A DNA stretch of 64,000 nucleotides. Source: Pseudonocardia kujensis. Lineage in GTDB: Bacteria > Actinomycetota > Actinomycetes > Mycobacteriales > Pseudonocardiaceae. The notes below the pieces were generated by a model. The model worked only from the letters and a program-made list of their open reading frames with translations, was not told the origin of the DNA and ran no database searches. The DNA is taken from NCBI RefSeq assembly GCF_021283305.1, contig NZ_JAJSOK010000015.1:62001-126000 (forward strand). Reading direction: 5' to 3'. This document shows, in pieces, positions 14,682 to 22,759 of this stretch; position 1 is the first letter of the stretch; each line of letters starts with the position of its first letter. The translations under genes and the position numbers were made by a program.

Positions 14682-16270
14682 GGACGGTCCGGGACGCCAC
14701 CTTCGACGTCCTGCGCCGGCACGACCTCACCACGATCTTCGCCAACCCCGGCTCCACCGAGATCACGCTGCTCACCGACCTGCCCGCGGACCTGGAGTTC
14801 GTCCTGGCCCTGCACGAGGGGTCCGTGGTCGGCGTCGCGACGGGCTGGGCCACCGCGCACGACCGGCCCGCGCTCGTCGTCCTGCACACCACCGCGGGGC
14901 TGGGCAACGCCGTCGGCGCGCTCGCCACCGCGCGGGTCAACCGGGTGCCGCTGGTGGTCGTCGTCGGGCAGCAGGACCGGCGGCACCTGGCCTTCCGGCC
15001 GTTCCTCACGGGCGAGCTGGAGGGCCTGGCCGGCCGCTACCCGGTCTGGACGACGACGCCCGCCCGGCCGCAGGACGTCCCGTCGGCCGTGGCCCGGGCC
15101 CACCACGAGGCCGTCGCCGGCCGCGGGCCCGCGCTGGTCGTGGTGCCCAGCGACGACTGGGCCGAGCCGGCGGGCGACGAGGTCGCCGCGCCCGCGGTCG
15201 TCCGACGCGGCGCGCGGGCCGATCCGTCGGTCGTCGAGGAGCTGGCCGGGGCGCTGTCGGCCGCGGCCTCGCCCGCGCTCGTGGTCGGCGCCGACGCCGA
15301 CGGCGAGGCGTCCTGGGCGGCGCTCGTCGCCCTCGCCCGGCGGCTCGACTGCCCGGTGTGGCAGGAGCCGTTCGCCGCGCGCGCCGGGTTCCCGCAGGAC
15401 CACCGGCTGTTCGCCGGGCACCTGCCGGCCGGGCGGGCCCGGCTGCGCGAGGCCCTCGCACCGCACGACGTCGTCCTGGTCGTCGGGGCGCCGGCCTTTC
15501 GGCAGTACCCCTACGAGGCAGGCCGGTTCGTGGGCGAGGGCACGCGGTTGCTGCTGGTCACCGACGACCCCGAGGACGCCCACCACAGCCCGGTCGATCT
15601 GGCCGTCGTCGCCGATCCGGGCCCGGTGTGCCGGGCGCTGGCCGACCGGCTCCCGGCGCGGCCCGGGTCACGGTCGTTCCCGAAGGTGAGCCCTCCCGAG
15701 CCACCGGCGGAGGGGGAGCCGCTGCGCGCGGCGCACGTCCTCGCCGCCCTGGCCGCGCGGGTGCCGGCGGAGACGGTCGTGGTGGAGGAGACGCCGTCGA
15801 GCCGGCCGGACCTGCACCGGCTGCTCCCGGCCCGGCGCCCGCTGGGCTTCCTCTCCGCGGCGATGGGCGGGCTCGGCTTCGGCCTGCCCGCCGCGATCGG
15901 TGTGCGGATGGCCCGGCCGGACCGGCCGGTGGTCGCGGTGGTGGGGGACGGGTCGTCGCTGTACGGGATCCAGGCGCTGTGGACCGCCGCGCACTACGGC
16001 GTCGGCGCGCTGTTCGTGGTGCTGGCCAACGGCCGTTACGCGATCATGGACCGGCTCGCCGAGAAGCAGGGCGGCGCCGCGCCCTGGCCCGCGTTCACCG
16101 AGGTCAGCGTGAGCGGGCTGGCCCGGTCCCTCGGCTGCCCGGCCCGTGTGGTGCCGACGGCGGGCGAGCTGGTGGAGGCGCTGGACGCGGTCGGCCCGAC
16201 CCTCGCCGACCGCACCGAGCCGCTGGTGCTGGAGGTGGTGGTCGAGCCCGACCCGACCTTCGACCCCTGA
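14678..16270 (+). CDS. mdlC: thiamine-diphosphate decarboxylase, benzoylformate decarboxylase-like
   Basis: The 530-residue protein aligns by eye along its whole length with Pseudomonas putida benzoylformate decarboxylase. Glu47, Ser26 (NPGSTE) and His70 (VVLHTTAGLGNA) even keep the same numbers. The ThDP motif starts at VVGDGSSLYG and ends at LANGRYAIMD. The known reaction is phenylglyoxylate to benzaldehyde plus CO2 in the mandelate pathway. One difference matters: the catalytic His281 of the Pseudomonas enzyme (in FRYHQY) aligns with Tyr277 here (FRQYPY). Substrate-pocket residues 460-464 also differ (AIMDRL). The enzyme may therefore use another 2-oxo acid or work differently. The coupled AAHS transporter supports an aromatic substrate. 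Confidence 0.88.
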   Translation: MRTVRDATFDVLRRHDLTTIFANPGSTEITLLTDLPADLEFVLALHEGSVVGVATGWATAHDRPALVVLHTTAGLGNAVGALATARVNRVPLVVVVGQQDRRHLAFRPFLTGELEGLAGRYPVWTTTPARPQDVPSAVARAHHEAVAGRGPALVVVPSDDWAEPAGDEVAAPAVVRRGARADPSVVEELAGALSAAASPALVVGADADGEASWAALVALARRLDCPVWQEPFAARAGFPQDHRLFAGHLPAGRARLREALAPHDVVLVVGAPAFRQYPYEAGRFVGEGTRLLLVTDDPEDAHHSPVDLAVVADPGPVCRALADRLPARPGSRSFPKVSPPEPPAEGEPLRAAHVLAALAARVPAETVVVEETPSSRPDLHRLLPARRPLGFLSAAMGGLGFGLPAAIGVRMARPDRPVVAVVGDGSSLYGIQALWTAAHYGVGALFVVLANGRYAIMDRLAEKQGGAAPWPAFTEVSVSGLARSLGCPARVVPTAGELVEALDAVGPTLADRTEPLVLEVVVEPDPTFDP

Positions 16271-16304
16271 CCGGCGAAGTCCCCGGAGTCGCGCTCCCCG
16301 ACAC

Positions 16305-16524
16305 CGCGAGTCGCGAGTTCCGGTCGCGCGAGTCGCGAGTTTCGGTCGCGCGAGTCGGCAGTTCCGGTAGCGCGAGTCGCGAGTTCCGGTGGCGCGAGTC
16401 GCGAGTTCCGGTCGCGCGAGTCGCGAGTTCCGGTCGCGCGAGTCGGGAGTTTCGGTCGCGCGAGTCGGCAGTTCCGGTAGCGCGAGTCGCGGGTTCTGGT
16501 GGCGCGAGTCGGGAGTCCCGAACT
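16305..16524 (+). repeat. 22-bp tandem repeat array, ten units
   Basis: Ten units of exactly 22 bp stand head to tail, each opening with CGCGAGTCG, followed by two or three variable bases, then AGTTCCGG or AGTTTCGG and a variable GTCG/GTAG/GTGG joint. This fills most of the 339-bp gap between the decarboxylase stop and the convergent MarR stop. The same unit forms arrays at 43188 and 51167. There are no spacers, so it is not a CRISPR. Frames stay open through it only because the unit lacks stops. Confidence 0.92.
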
Positions 16525-16609
16525 CGACGGGCGCCATACCGGACGTCGATGCGGTGCGTCGCGAGCCGTCGGTTGCGGCTCCGCACAGCGCGCGCTCGGG
16601 CATGACGGG

Positions 16610-17077
16610 TCAGCGGGTGAACCAGGAGGGGGCGTCGAGGCGGGGGCCCGAGGTGATTCGGCCGAGCGCGTCCTCGATCGTGCGGACCGCGTCCTCCCCG
16701 AGCTCGCGGACCCAGCGCGCCCTGAGGTCGTCGAAGATCGCGGCGGAGCGGGCGAGCAGGTCGCGGCCGCGGGCGGTGGGACGCACGACGACGCGGCGGG
16801 CGTCGGTGGGGTCCGCGGCGCGCTCGACGTAGCCGGCGGTCCCGAGCGCCGCGATCGTCTTGGCCGCCGCCTGCTTGGTCACGCCGAGCCGCCTGCCGAG
16901 CTCGGCGGCCGTCGTGCCCTCACCGACGGCCTGCAGCGCGAAGCCGTGCATCGGCCGGGCTTCGGGGTGACCCTGCTCCGCCAGATCCTCGTGCAGCGCG
17001 TCGACCAAGGTCTGGAAGCCGGCGAGCAGCAGGAGCGGCAGGGCGAAGCCGGGGCGCTCAGTTGACACGGTCGACAA
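16610..17077 (-). CDS. MarR-family transcriptional regulator
   Basis: The 155-residue protein has a MarR winged helix: TTAAELGRRLGVTKQAAAKT as helix-turn-helix, AALGTAGYVERAADPTDARR with the DxR wing, and RGRDLLARSAAIFDDLRARW as the dimer helix. It should be a homodimeric repressor that releases DNA when it binds a small ligand. It diverges from the cupin gene, and a perfect 19-bp inverted repeat lies between the two starts, so it probably controls both. TTG 17077 or GTG 17068 may be the start; neither has a clear ribosome-binding site. Confidence 0.9.
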   Translation of the reverse strand: MSTVSTERPGFALPLLLLAGFQTLVDALHEDLAEQGHPEARPMHGFALQAVGEGTTAAELGRRLGVTKQAAAKTIAALGTAGYVERAADPTDARRVVVRPTARGRDLLARSAAIFDDLRARWVRELGEDAVRTIEDALGRITSGPRLDAPSWFTR

Positions 17078-17091
17078 CCAGGTTCACCATA

Positions 17092-17110
17092 TCGACAACC
17101 ATGTTGTCGA
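17092..17110. promoter_or_regulatory. candidate MarR operator
   Basis: TCGACAACCATGTTGTCGA has 8-bp perfect arms around CAT. A further half-site TCGACAAC lies at 17071-17078 over the regulator's own start, 21 bp away, that is two helical turns. The position between divergent starts at 17077 and 17128 fits autorepression and control of the cupin gene. Confidence 0.7.
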
Positions 17111-17127
17111 GCTTACCGGAGGCCACC

Positions 17128-17505
17128 ATGTCCGTCGTCCGCCGCGCCGACCGGCGCGTCCACGAGACCCCGAACGCCGTGATGACCACCCTCGCGTCGC
17201 CCACCCTCGGTGGTGCCGCGCAGTCGCTCTGGCAGGTGCGGATGCGCCCGGGCCAGGCCGGTCCGGACCACGTGATGGACGTGGAGCAGGTGTGGACCGT
17301 CGTCGACGGCGGGATGACGCTGCGGAGCGCCGACGACGAGACCGTGCTGGCCGCGGGGGACACCGCGGTGCTGCCGGCCGGTTCGCCCCGGCGAATCGTC
17401 GCCGACCCCGATCACGGGCTGTCCGCGCTCGTCACCGGTCCCGGCGCGGGGCGGGCCCTGCTCCCGGACGGCACCGATCGCGGCGTACCGGACTGGGTCC
17501 GCTGA
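17128..17505 (+). CDS. cupin-domain protein
   Basis: The 125-residue protein is a single small cupin: HVMDVEQVWTVVDGGMTLRS gives the first motif with His and Glu/Gln ligands, and VLAAGDTAVLPAGSPRRIVA the second with GD and PxG. It starts MSVVRRADRRVHETPNAVMT. Such proteins may bind a metal or an effector, or oxidise small aromatics; no function can be assigned. ATG 17128 has CCGGAGG at the right distance. It is divergent from a MarR regulator and likely under its control. Confidence 0.87.
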   Translation: MSVVRRADRRVHETPNAVMTTLASPTLGGAAQSLWQVRMRPGQAGPDHVMDVEQVWTVVDGGMTLRSADDETVLAAGDTAVLPAGSPRRIVADPDHGLSALVTGPGAGRALLPDGTDRGVPDWVR

Positions 17506-17518
17506 GCACGCAGAACAA

Positions 17519-17553
17519 GGGCGCGCCGGGGACCCCTCGACCCCGGCGCGCCC
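17519..17553. terminator. bidirectional terminator between cupin and DoxX genes
   Basis: GGGCGCGCCGGGG and CCCCGGCGCGCCC form a perfect 13-bp stem around ACCCCTCGA. It lies 13 bp after the cupin stop and 22 bp after the convergent DoxX stop. Confidence 0.85.
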
Positions 17554-17575
17554 GCGGACCCGGCGCGGTCGTCGG

Positions 17576-17977
17576 TCAGCGCCGGAACAGCGCCGCGATC
17601 TCGTACCGGCGCACCCAGGCGATCAGCGCGAACAGCACGCCCAGGACGATCGGGGTGTAGAGGTACTCGGCCATGCCGATCACGAAGACCTGGAAGAGCG
17701 CGGCGCCGATCATCAGCGCCACGAGGCAGGCGGCCGCGAGCCCGGCGACCAGCGGGATCATCAGGCCGATCCCGCCCGCGACCTCCAGCGCCCCGATGAC
17801 GTAGCGGAACCAGTCGCCGGCGCCGATGGCGTCGAAGGTCTGCACGGCGGTGGCCTCGCCGAACAGCTTGGGCGCGCCAGAGGCGACGGCCATGAACAGG
17901 CCCAGCACGACCTGCAGGACGTAGAGGGCGATCCGGCCCTTGCTGCGGGCGGGGGCGGCGGTACCGGCGGCGATCAT
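17576..17977 (-). CDS. DoxX-family membrane protein
   Basis: The 133-residue protein has four hydrophobic segments and the DoxX outline: YVLQVVLGLFMAVASGAPKL, then FRYVIGALEVAGGIGLMIPL, CLVALMIGAALFQVFV and PIVLGVLFALIAWVRRYE. DoxX-like proteins sit in the cytoplasmic membrane and some act in thiol/quinone redox balance; no specific role is visible. ATG 17977 with GAGAGGAC upstream gives the usual short basic N-terminus. It is possibly co-transcribed with the GNAT gene 40 bp upstream. Confidence 0.88.
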   Translation of the reverse strand: MIAAGTAAPARSKGRIALYVLQVVLGLFMAVASGAPKLFGEATAVQTFDAIGAGDWFRYVIGALEVAGGIGLMIPLVAGLAAACLVALMIGAALFQVFVIGMAEYLYTPIVLGVLFALIAWVRRYEIAALFRR

Positions 17978-18017
17978 GGTCTCGGTCCTCTCGATCGGTG
18001 CGGCCTCTGCCGCGGCG

Positions 18018-18500
18018 TCAGAGGGGAGACCGCATCTCCGCCTGGAACTCATCGCCGCCGGCCACAACGTCCCTGCGCAGGATCATCTCGGGGTCCGCGG
18101 GCCGTTCCAGCAGCGTCTCGTCGGGCCCCGTGAAGCCGAAGCGCGTGTAGAGGCCGTGTGCGTCCCGCGTGTGCAGCGACCATCGCATCCCCGGCCCGCC
18201 GGCGAGCATCGTCTCGACGAGCGCGACGCCGAGCCCGTGGCCGCGCACCGACGGGTCCACCCAGACGTCGGCGAGGTAGGCGAAGGACACGCCGTCGGAC
18301 ACCGCCCGGGCCGACCCCAGCGTGCGGTCGCCGCGGTAGACGCCGACCACCCGCCAGGCGGCGTCGAGCTGGCGCTCCAGGTGCTCGCGAAGCCGCCAGC
18401 GACCCCAGTACGCGTCCGTGGACAGCCAGGCCCAGACGGCGTCGCGGTCCAGCCGGGCGGGGTCGTCGTCGATCTCGAACCCACCGATCACGCGCTTCAC
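18018..18500 (-). CDS. GNAT-family N-acetyltransferase
   Basis: The 160-residue protein has the GNAT core: RVVGVYRGDRTLGSARAVSD, AYLADVWVDPSVRGHGLGVA with the acetyl-CoA pyrophosphate-binding RGHGLG loop, and LHTRDAHGLYTRFGFTGPDE. It should acetylate a small amine using acetyl-CoA in the cytoplasm; the substrate is unknown. GTG 18500 starts VKRVIGGFEIDDD; the ribosome-binding site is weak. Confidence 0.88.
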   Translation of the reverse strand: MKRVIGGFEIDDDPARLDRDAVWAWLSTDAYWGRWRLREHLERQLDAAWRVVGVYRGDRTLGSARAVSDGVSFAYLADVWVDPSVRGHGLGVALVETMLAGGPGMRWSLHTRDAHGLYTRFGFTGPDETLLERPADPEMILRRDVVAGGDEFQAEMRSPL

Positions 18501-18555
18501 CCGGCCACCCTCGCAGGCGCGGCCCGCTGGGGCAGCCGGATTCGGGGCGCGTGCC

Positions 18556-20379
18556 CTACGGCAGCATCCAGCCCAGCACCGGCGTGGACTGCAGGTAGAT
18601 CAGGATCGCGAGCACCAGCAGCATGCCGAGGCTCCACCCGACGACCTTCCGCAGCAGCACGCCCTCCTGGCCGTCGAGCTTGACCGCGGCCACGGCGATC
18701 GTGAGGTTCTGCGGCGACAGCATCTTCCCGAGCACGCCGCCCGACGAGTTCGCACCGGCCAGCAGCTCCGGCGGCAGCCCGGCCGTGTTGGCCGCGGTGA
18801 CCTGCAGCGAGCCGAACAACGCGTTGGACGACGTGTCCGAACCGGTGACGGCCACCCCGAACCAGCCGAGCAGCGGCGACAGGAAGGCCAGCGCGCCGCC
18901 CGCGCCCGCGATCAGCAGGCCGATCGCGGTGGTCTGCGCCGACGCGTTCATGACGTAGGCCAGCGCCAGGACCGCGGCCACGGTGAGGATCGCCCACTTC
19001 AGGTCCGCGACGGTGCGCCCCCAGATCCGCACGGCCTCCGCGGCGCCGATGCCGAGCACCGCCGCCACGATCACCCCGGCGATGAGCATCAGGGTCCCGG
19101 CGGTCGACAGCCAGGTCAGCGAGTACTGCGTGGTGCTGCTCGCCTTGCCGTTCATGGCGACGACGTCGAGTCCGGGCCAGTGGAACGCCAGCTTCAGCTT
19201 GTCGACGCCGGGCTTGATCCCCGGCAGCTGCACGATCGCGAAGACCAGCACGATGATCACGTACGGGGCGTAGGCGCGGCGGATCTCGCGGGGGTCGTCG
19301 ACCCGGGCGCCCGACCGCACGGTCGCGACCGCCTCGGCGCCCTCGGGCGAGGTCCCGGCAGGGACCGGCCCCCCGGTCGGCCGGGGGTCACCACCGCGGC
19401 CGGACCCTCCGGTGCCCTCACCGGAGGAGTCCGGACCGCCCGCCCCGACCAGGCTCCCGCCGTCGGGTCCGGGCTCGGCCTCGGGCTCGCCGCCCGGCCG
19501 GCGCGCGGCCCACACCGCGTGCGGCATCGCCCGCGCGACCACCACGACGGCGACGGCGGACAGCAATGCGGCCAGGATGTCGGTCAACGGCACGGAGACG
19601 TAGTTCGACGTCGCGAACTGGACGATCGCGAAGACGACGCCGGCGACCACGGCGGGCACCCACGCCTCCCGCACGCCCCGGCGCCCGTCGACCAGGAACA
19701 CCAGGACCAGCGGGACGAACAGGGCCAGGAACGGGGTCTGCCGGCCGACCATCGAGGCGACGTCGCCCAGCGGGAGCCCGCTGACCTGCGCGAGCGTGAT
19801 CACGGGGACGCCCATCGCGCCGAACGCCACCGGCGCGGTGTTCGCGACGAGCGCCAGCACGGCCGCCCGCAACGGGCGGAAGCCGAGCGCGACCAGCATC
19901 ACCGCACTGATCGCGACCGGGGCACCGAAGCCGGCCAGCGCCTCGAGCAGCGCGCCGAAGCAGAAGGCGACGAGGATCGCCTGCGTCCGCCGGTCCGAGG
20001 ACAGCGCGCCGAAGCTGCGCCGCAGCACGTCGAAGTGCCCGGTGGCGACGGTCATGTTGAACACCCAGAGGGCGTTCACCACGATCCACATGATCGGGAA
20101 CAGGCCGAAGAACGCGCCGTGCGCCGCGGCCAGCAGCGCCATGCCGACGGGCATCGCGAATCCCACGATCGCGACGACCAGCGACGCGACCAGCCCGGCC
20201 AGCGCCGCCCACTGTGCCCGCACGCGCAGCGCTCCCAGCGCGACGAGCACCACCGCGAGCGGCACCACCGACACCAGGGCCGACCACCCCAGGGAGCCGC
20301 CGACGGCCTTCGGGTCCTGCTGGTAGACCGCCAGGACCGGCCCCGCCAACGGTCCGGACAACACCGTCGCAGACGTCAT
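18556..20379 (-). CDS. lctP: L-lactate permease family transporter (LctP)
   Basis: The 607-residue protein is a polytopic permease with LctP family marks: FFGLFPIMWIVVNALWVFNM, CFGALLEALAGFGAPVAISA, TGSDTSSNALFGSLQVTAAN and GANSSGGVLGKMLSPQNLTI. The family imports L-lactate, D-lactate and glycolate with protons. A 50-residue Gly/Pro/Glu-rich loop (about residues 295-345) is inserted between the halves and is longer than usual. Glycolate uptake would fit the glcDEF-glcB genes a few kb away, though this gene is not in their operon. ATG 20379 fits the family N-terminus. Confidence 0.92.
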   Translation of the reverse strand: MTSATVLSGPLAGPVLAVYQQDPKAVGGSLGWSALVSVVPLAVVLVALGALRVRAQWAALAGLVASLVVAIVGFAMPVGMALLAAAHGAFFGLFPIMWIVVNALWVFNMTVATGHFDVLRRSFGALSSDRRTQAILVAFCFGALLEALAGFGAPVAISAVMLVALGFRPLRAAVLALVANTAPVAFGAMGVPVITLAQVSGLPLGDVASMVGRQTPFLALFVPLVLVFLVDGRRGVREAWVPAVVAGVVFAIVQFATSNYVSVPLTDILAALLSAVAVVVVARAMPHAVWAARRPGGEPEAEPGPDGGSLVGAGGPDSSGEGTGGSGRGGDPRPTGGPVPAGTSPEGAEAVATVRSGARVDDPREIRRAYAPYVIIVLVFAIVQLPGIKPGVDKLKLAFHWPGLDVVAMNGKASSTTQYSLTWLSTAGTLMLIAGVIVAAVLGIGAAEAVRIWGRTVADLKWAILTVAAVLALAYVMNASAQTTAIGLLIAGAGGALAFLSPLLGWFGVAVTGSDTSSNALFGSLQVTAANTAGLPPELLAGANSSGGVLGKMLSPQNLTIAVAAVKLDGQEGVLLRKVVGWSLGMLLVLAILIYLQSTPVLGWMLP

Positions 20380-20499
20380 GGTCGCGGAGTGTGCGCCGCG
20401 TCACCCGAGTCGGCAGCGTGGACTGGGCCGAACGGGTGGCCGCGCCCGCCGGATGCGGCCGAACCCCAGGTCGGGACGCGGTCCCTTCCCGGTCCGGAC

Positions 20500-20691
20500 T
20501 CAGCTCTCCGTGATCGACAACGCCCCGGACGGGCAGGCGTCGACCGCCGCCCGCACCTTCTCGTCGACCTCCGGGGCCCCCTCCAGGAGCACCACGATCC
20601 CGTCGTCGTCCTGGTCGAACACCGCGGAGTCGGTCATCACGCACATCCCGGCGCCGATGCACACCCCGCGGTCGGCCCTCAGCTCGCTCAT
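20500..20691 (-). CDS. ferredoxin of the P450-partner type
   Basis: The 63-residue protein MSELRADRGVCIGAGMCVMT ends with AVDACPSGALSITES. The CxxxxxC...C-P pattern with only three Cys ligands (C11, C17 and C54 region) fits a [3Fe-4S] or modified [4Fe-4S] ferredoxin of the sort encoded beside bacterial CYPs. Its ATG overlaps the TGA of the P450 gene by one base (TGATG), so it is translated with it and is the probable electron donor. No ferredoxin reductase gene is nearby. Confidence 0.92.
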   Translation of the reverse strand: MSELRADRGVCIGAGMCVMTDSAVFDQDDDGIVVLLEGAPEVDEKVRAAVDACPSGALSITES

Positions 20692-21974
20692 CACGCTCCT
20701 CCCCACGCCACGGGCAGGCTCTCCATCCCGTAGACGACGTTGAACGACCGGAACCTACGATCTTCCGACGCCGGCCGCAGGTCCGGGAACCGCTGCAGCA
20801 GCGCGGGGAAGGCGATCCGCATCTCCATGCGGGCCAGCGGCGCGCCGAGGCAGTGGTGCACCCCGTGCCCGAAGGCGACGTGCCCGAGCGCGCCGCGCCG
20901 GACGTCGAGCCGCTCCGGGTCCTCGACCAGGGCCGGGTCCCGGTTGGCGGCCGGGATCGAGAGCATGACCAGATCGCCCTCCGCGATCGCGTGACCCGCG
21001 ATCTCGGTCGGCCGGGTCACGGACTTGAACGTGCCGGAGTGCACGATCGACAGCCAGCGCAACAGCTCCTCGACCGCGGGCCCGATCGCCTCGGGATCGT
21101 CCCGGACCAGGGCGAGCTGGTCGGGGTGGTCCATCAGCGCCAGCGTGCCCAGCCCGAGCATGTTCGACGTGGTCTCGTGGCCGGCGATCAGCAGCAGGTT
21201 CGCGATACCGACCAGCTCGTCCGTGGTGAGGTCCGCACCGTGCTCGCGCACCAGCATGCCGAGGAGCCCGTCGCCCGGGTGCGCGCGTTCGCGCGCGACC
21301 AGGCTCGTCATGTACTCGCGCTGCTCCTCACCGGCCCGCAGCCGCTCGTCCGTCGGCCTGGACAGGTCGAGCAGCTTGGCGCTGCGCCGCTGGAACTCCG
21401 CCCGGTCCTCGTACGGCACCCCGAGCAGCTCGCAGATCACCAGGGACGGGACCGGCAGCGCGAAGTCGGCGACCAGGTCCGCGGGCGGCCCCGCCTGCGC
21501 CATGGCGTCGAGGTGCTGGTCGACGATCTGGCGGACCCGGGGCTCCAGCCGCTGCATCCGGCGCCCGGTGAACTCCGGGGTGAGCATCCGCCGCAGCCGC
21601 GTGTGCTCGGGCGGGTCGAAGGCCAGCAGGTTCCCGGCGCGCATCCGGGCGAGCTCCTCCGGGCTGCGCTCCGGCATGCCCGGCAGGCCCGGCATGCGCC
21701 GGTGCGGCTGCCACGCGTTGCTGAACGTGGTCGCGTCGCCGAGCACCTCGCGCACGTCCGGCCAGCGCGTGACCAGCCAGGCCTCGAGCCCGAACGGCGT
21801 GCGCACCTTCCGGACGCCCTCGCCCTCGCGGATCGCCCGCAGCTCGGGCGCCGGATCGAAGCCCGCCCGCTGCATGTGCAACGGCAGCTCCTCGACGCTC
21901 CTGCCGGCGAGTGCGGTCTCCGACGCCGCCTCCGCCGTCCCCTCGTCCGGACGCGTCCGCGCGGTCTCCGTCAT
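20691..21974 (-). CDS. cytochrome P450
   Basis: The 427-residue protein has all bacterial CYP marks: I-helix LLIAGHETTSNMLGLG with the oxygen-binding Thr pair, EELLRW as the ExxR motif, and the heme loop FGHGVHHCLGAPLARMEMRI with Cys375 as thiolate ligand. It is a soluble monooxygenase and should take electrons from the ferredoxin encoded by the overlapping downstream gene. The substrate cannot be told. ATG 21974 is preceded by GGGGAGG. No biosynthetic neighbours suggest a secondary-metabolite role. Confidence 0.95.
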   Translation of the reverse strand: MTETARTRPDEGTAEAASETALAGRSVEELPLHMQRAGFDPAPELRAIREGEGVRKVRTPFGLEAWLVTRWPDVREVLGDATTFSNAWQPHRRMPGLPGMPERSPEELARMRAGNLLAFDPPEHTRLRRMLTPEFTGRRMQRLEPRVRQIVDQHLDAMAQAGPPADLVADFALPVPSLVICELLGVPYEDRAEFQRRSAKLLDLSRPTDERLRAGEEQREYMTSLVARERAHPGDGLLGMLVREHGADLTTDELVGIANLLLIAGHETTSNMLGLGTLALMDHPDQLALVRDDPEAIGPAVEELLRWLSIVHSGTFKSVTRPTEIAGHAIAEGDLVMLSIPAANRDPALVEDPERLDVRRGALGHVAFGHGVHHCLGAPLARMEMRIAFPALLQRFPDLRPASEDRRFRSFNVVYGMESLPVAWGGA

Positions 21975-22098
21975 TCGGCCTCCCCGTTCCGTTCGCCCCC
22001 TCCCGTCACTCTCACATCGTGCGGCCGGACGGGCACACAGCGCGCTGAGAGGGCGCTGAGCGAGCCGGACATCTCACCCACGACCCGGGCGCAGGGTC

Positions 22099-22671
22099 TC
22101 ACCCGAGCAGGTTCCGGTACAGGTCCCGGAGCAGCAGGATCTCGGCGCCGTGGTGGATCGCCTCGCGGTGGATGTGCAGCACCAGGTCCGCCAGCGGGAA
22201 CTCCGCGTACGGTCCCTCCGCCGGGCCGCACGGCCGGGCCAGCCCCGCGTCGTCGAGCGCCTCGACGCCGCCGATCCACGCCGCGTAGGCCCGGTCGAGC
22301 TGGCGCAGCCCCTCGGTCGCGGTGCCGGCGTAGGCGTGCTCCTCGTAGGAGGTCGGCGGGCCGCCGAAGTGCGCGGCCGCCCGCACGCCGAACACACCGA
22401 CGATCAGGTGCGCCATCCGCCAGGCGATCGTGGTGAGCGGCGGGGGGTCGGGTTCGGGGAACGCGACGTCGACCCGGAACCCGCCCGTGCCGGTCTGGAT
22501 CGCGCCCGGCGCGGGCCGGCCCACCGGGCGGACGCTCCACCCCGGCGCCGGCTCCCAGAGGTACTCCTCGTCCGTCAGCCCCTCGAGCTTCGGCCGCAGC
22601 AGGGCCTGCCAGTGCCAGGACAGCTGCTCGGCGAGCCGGGTGGCGGCGGTGTGCGCGGTGGTGTCCGTCAT
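22099..22671 (-). CDS. DinB-like four-helix protein
   Basis: The 190-residue protein fits the DinB/YfiT-type metal-dependent four-helix bundle: LSWHWQALLRPKLEGLTDEE at the start, TTIAWRMAHLIVGVFGVRAA with one conserved His, and LADLVLHIHREAIHHGAEIL with the HxxxxxHH ligands. Relatives act as thiol S-transferases for mycothiol or bacillithiol, or as unknown hydrolases. ATG 22671 is the family start. A hairpin that ends the glc operon lies just upstream. Confidence 0.88.
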   Translation of the reverse strand: MTDTTAHTAATRLAEQLSWHWQALLRPKLEGLTDEEYLWEPAPGWSVRPVGRPAPGAIQTGTGGFRVDVAFPEPDPPPLTTIAWRMAHLIVGVFGVRAAAHFGGPPTSYEEHAYAGTATEGLRQLDRAYAAWIGGVEALDDAGLARPCGPAEGPYAEFPLADLVLHIHREAIHHGAEILLLRDLYRNLLG

Positions 22672-22711
22672 GGCGCGCACGCTAGCCCCGGCCCCCGACA
22701 GGACCGGTGTC

Positions 22712-22751
22712 GTGCGGGGCGAGGGGTGCCGGAGCACCCTGCGCCCCGCAC
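22712..22751 (-). terminator. terminator of the glcDEF operon
   Basis: GTGCGGGGCG pairs perfectly with CGCCCCGCAC and an inner stem GGGTGC/GCACCC extends it; 8 bp after the glcF stop and 40 bp before the dinB start. It separates the two minus-strand units. Confidence 0.8.
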
Positions 22752-22759
22752 GAGCAGCC

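Noticed and set aside
16305..16605. Open frames in all directions through the 22-bp repeats, with 22-residue peptide periods
   Set aside because: They exist only because the unit has no stop codon; frames on both strands look equally periodic and none has a start region or conserved end.
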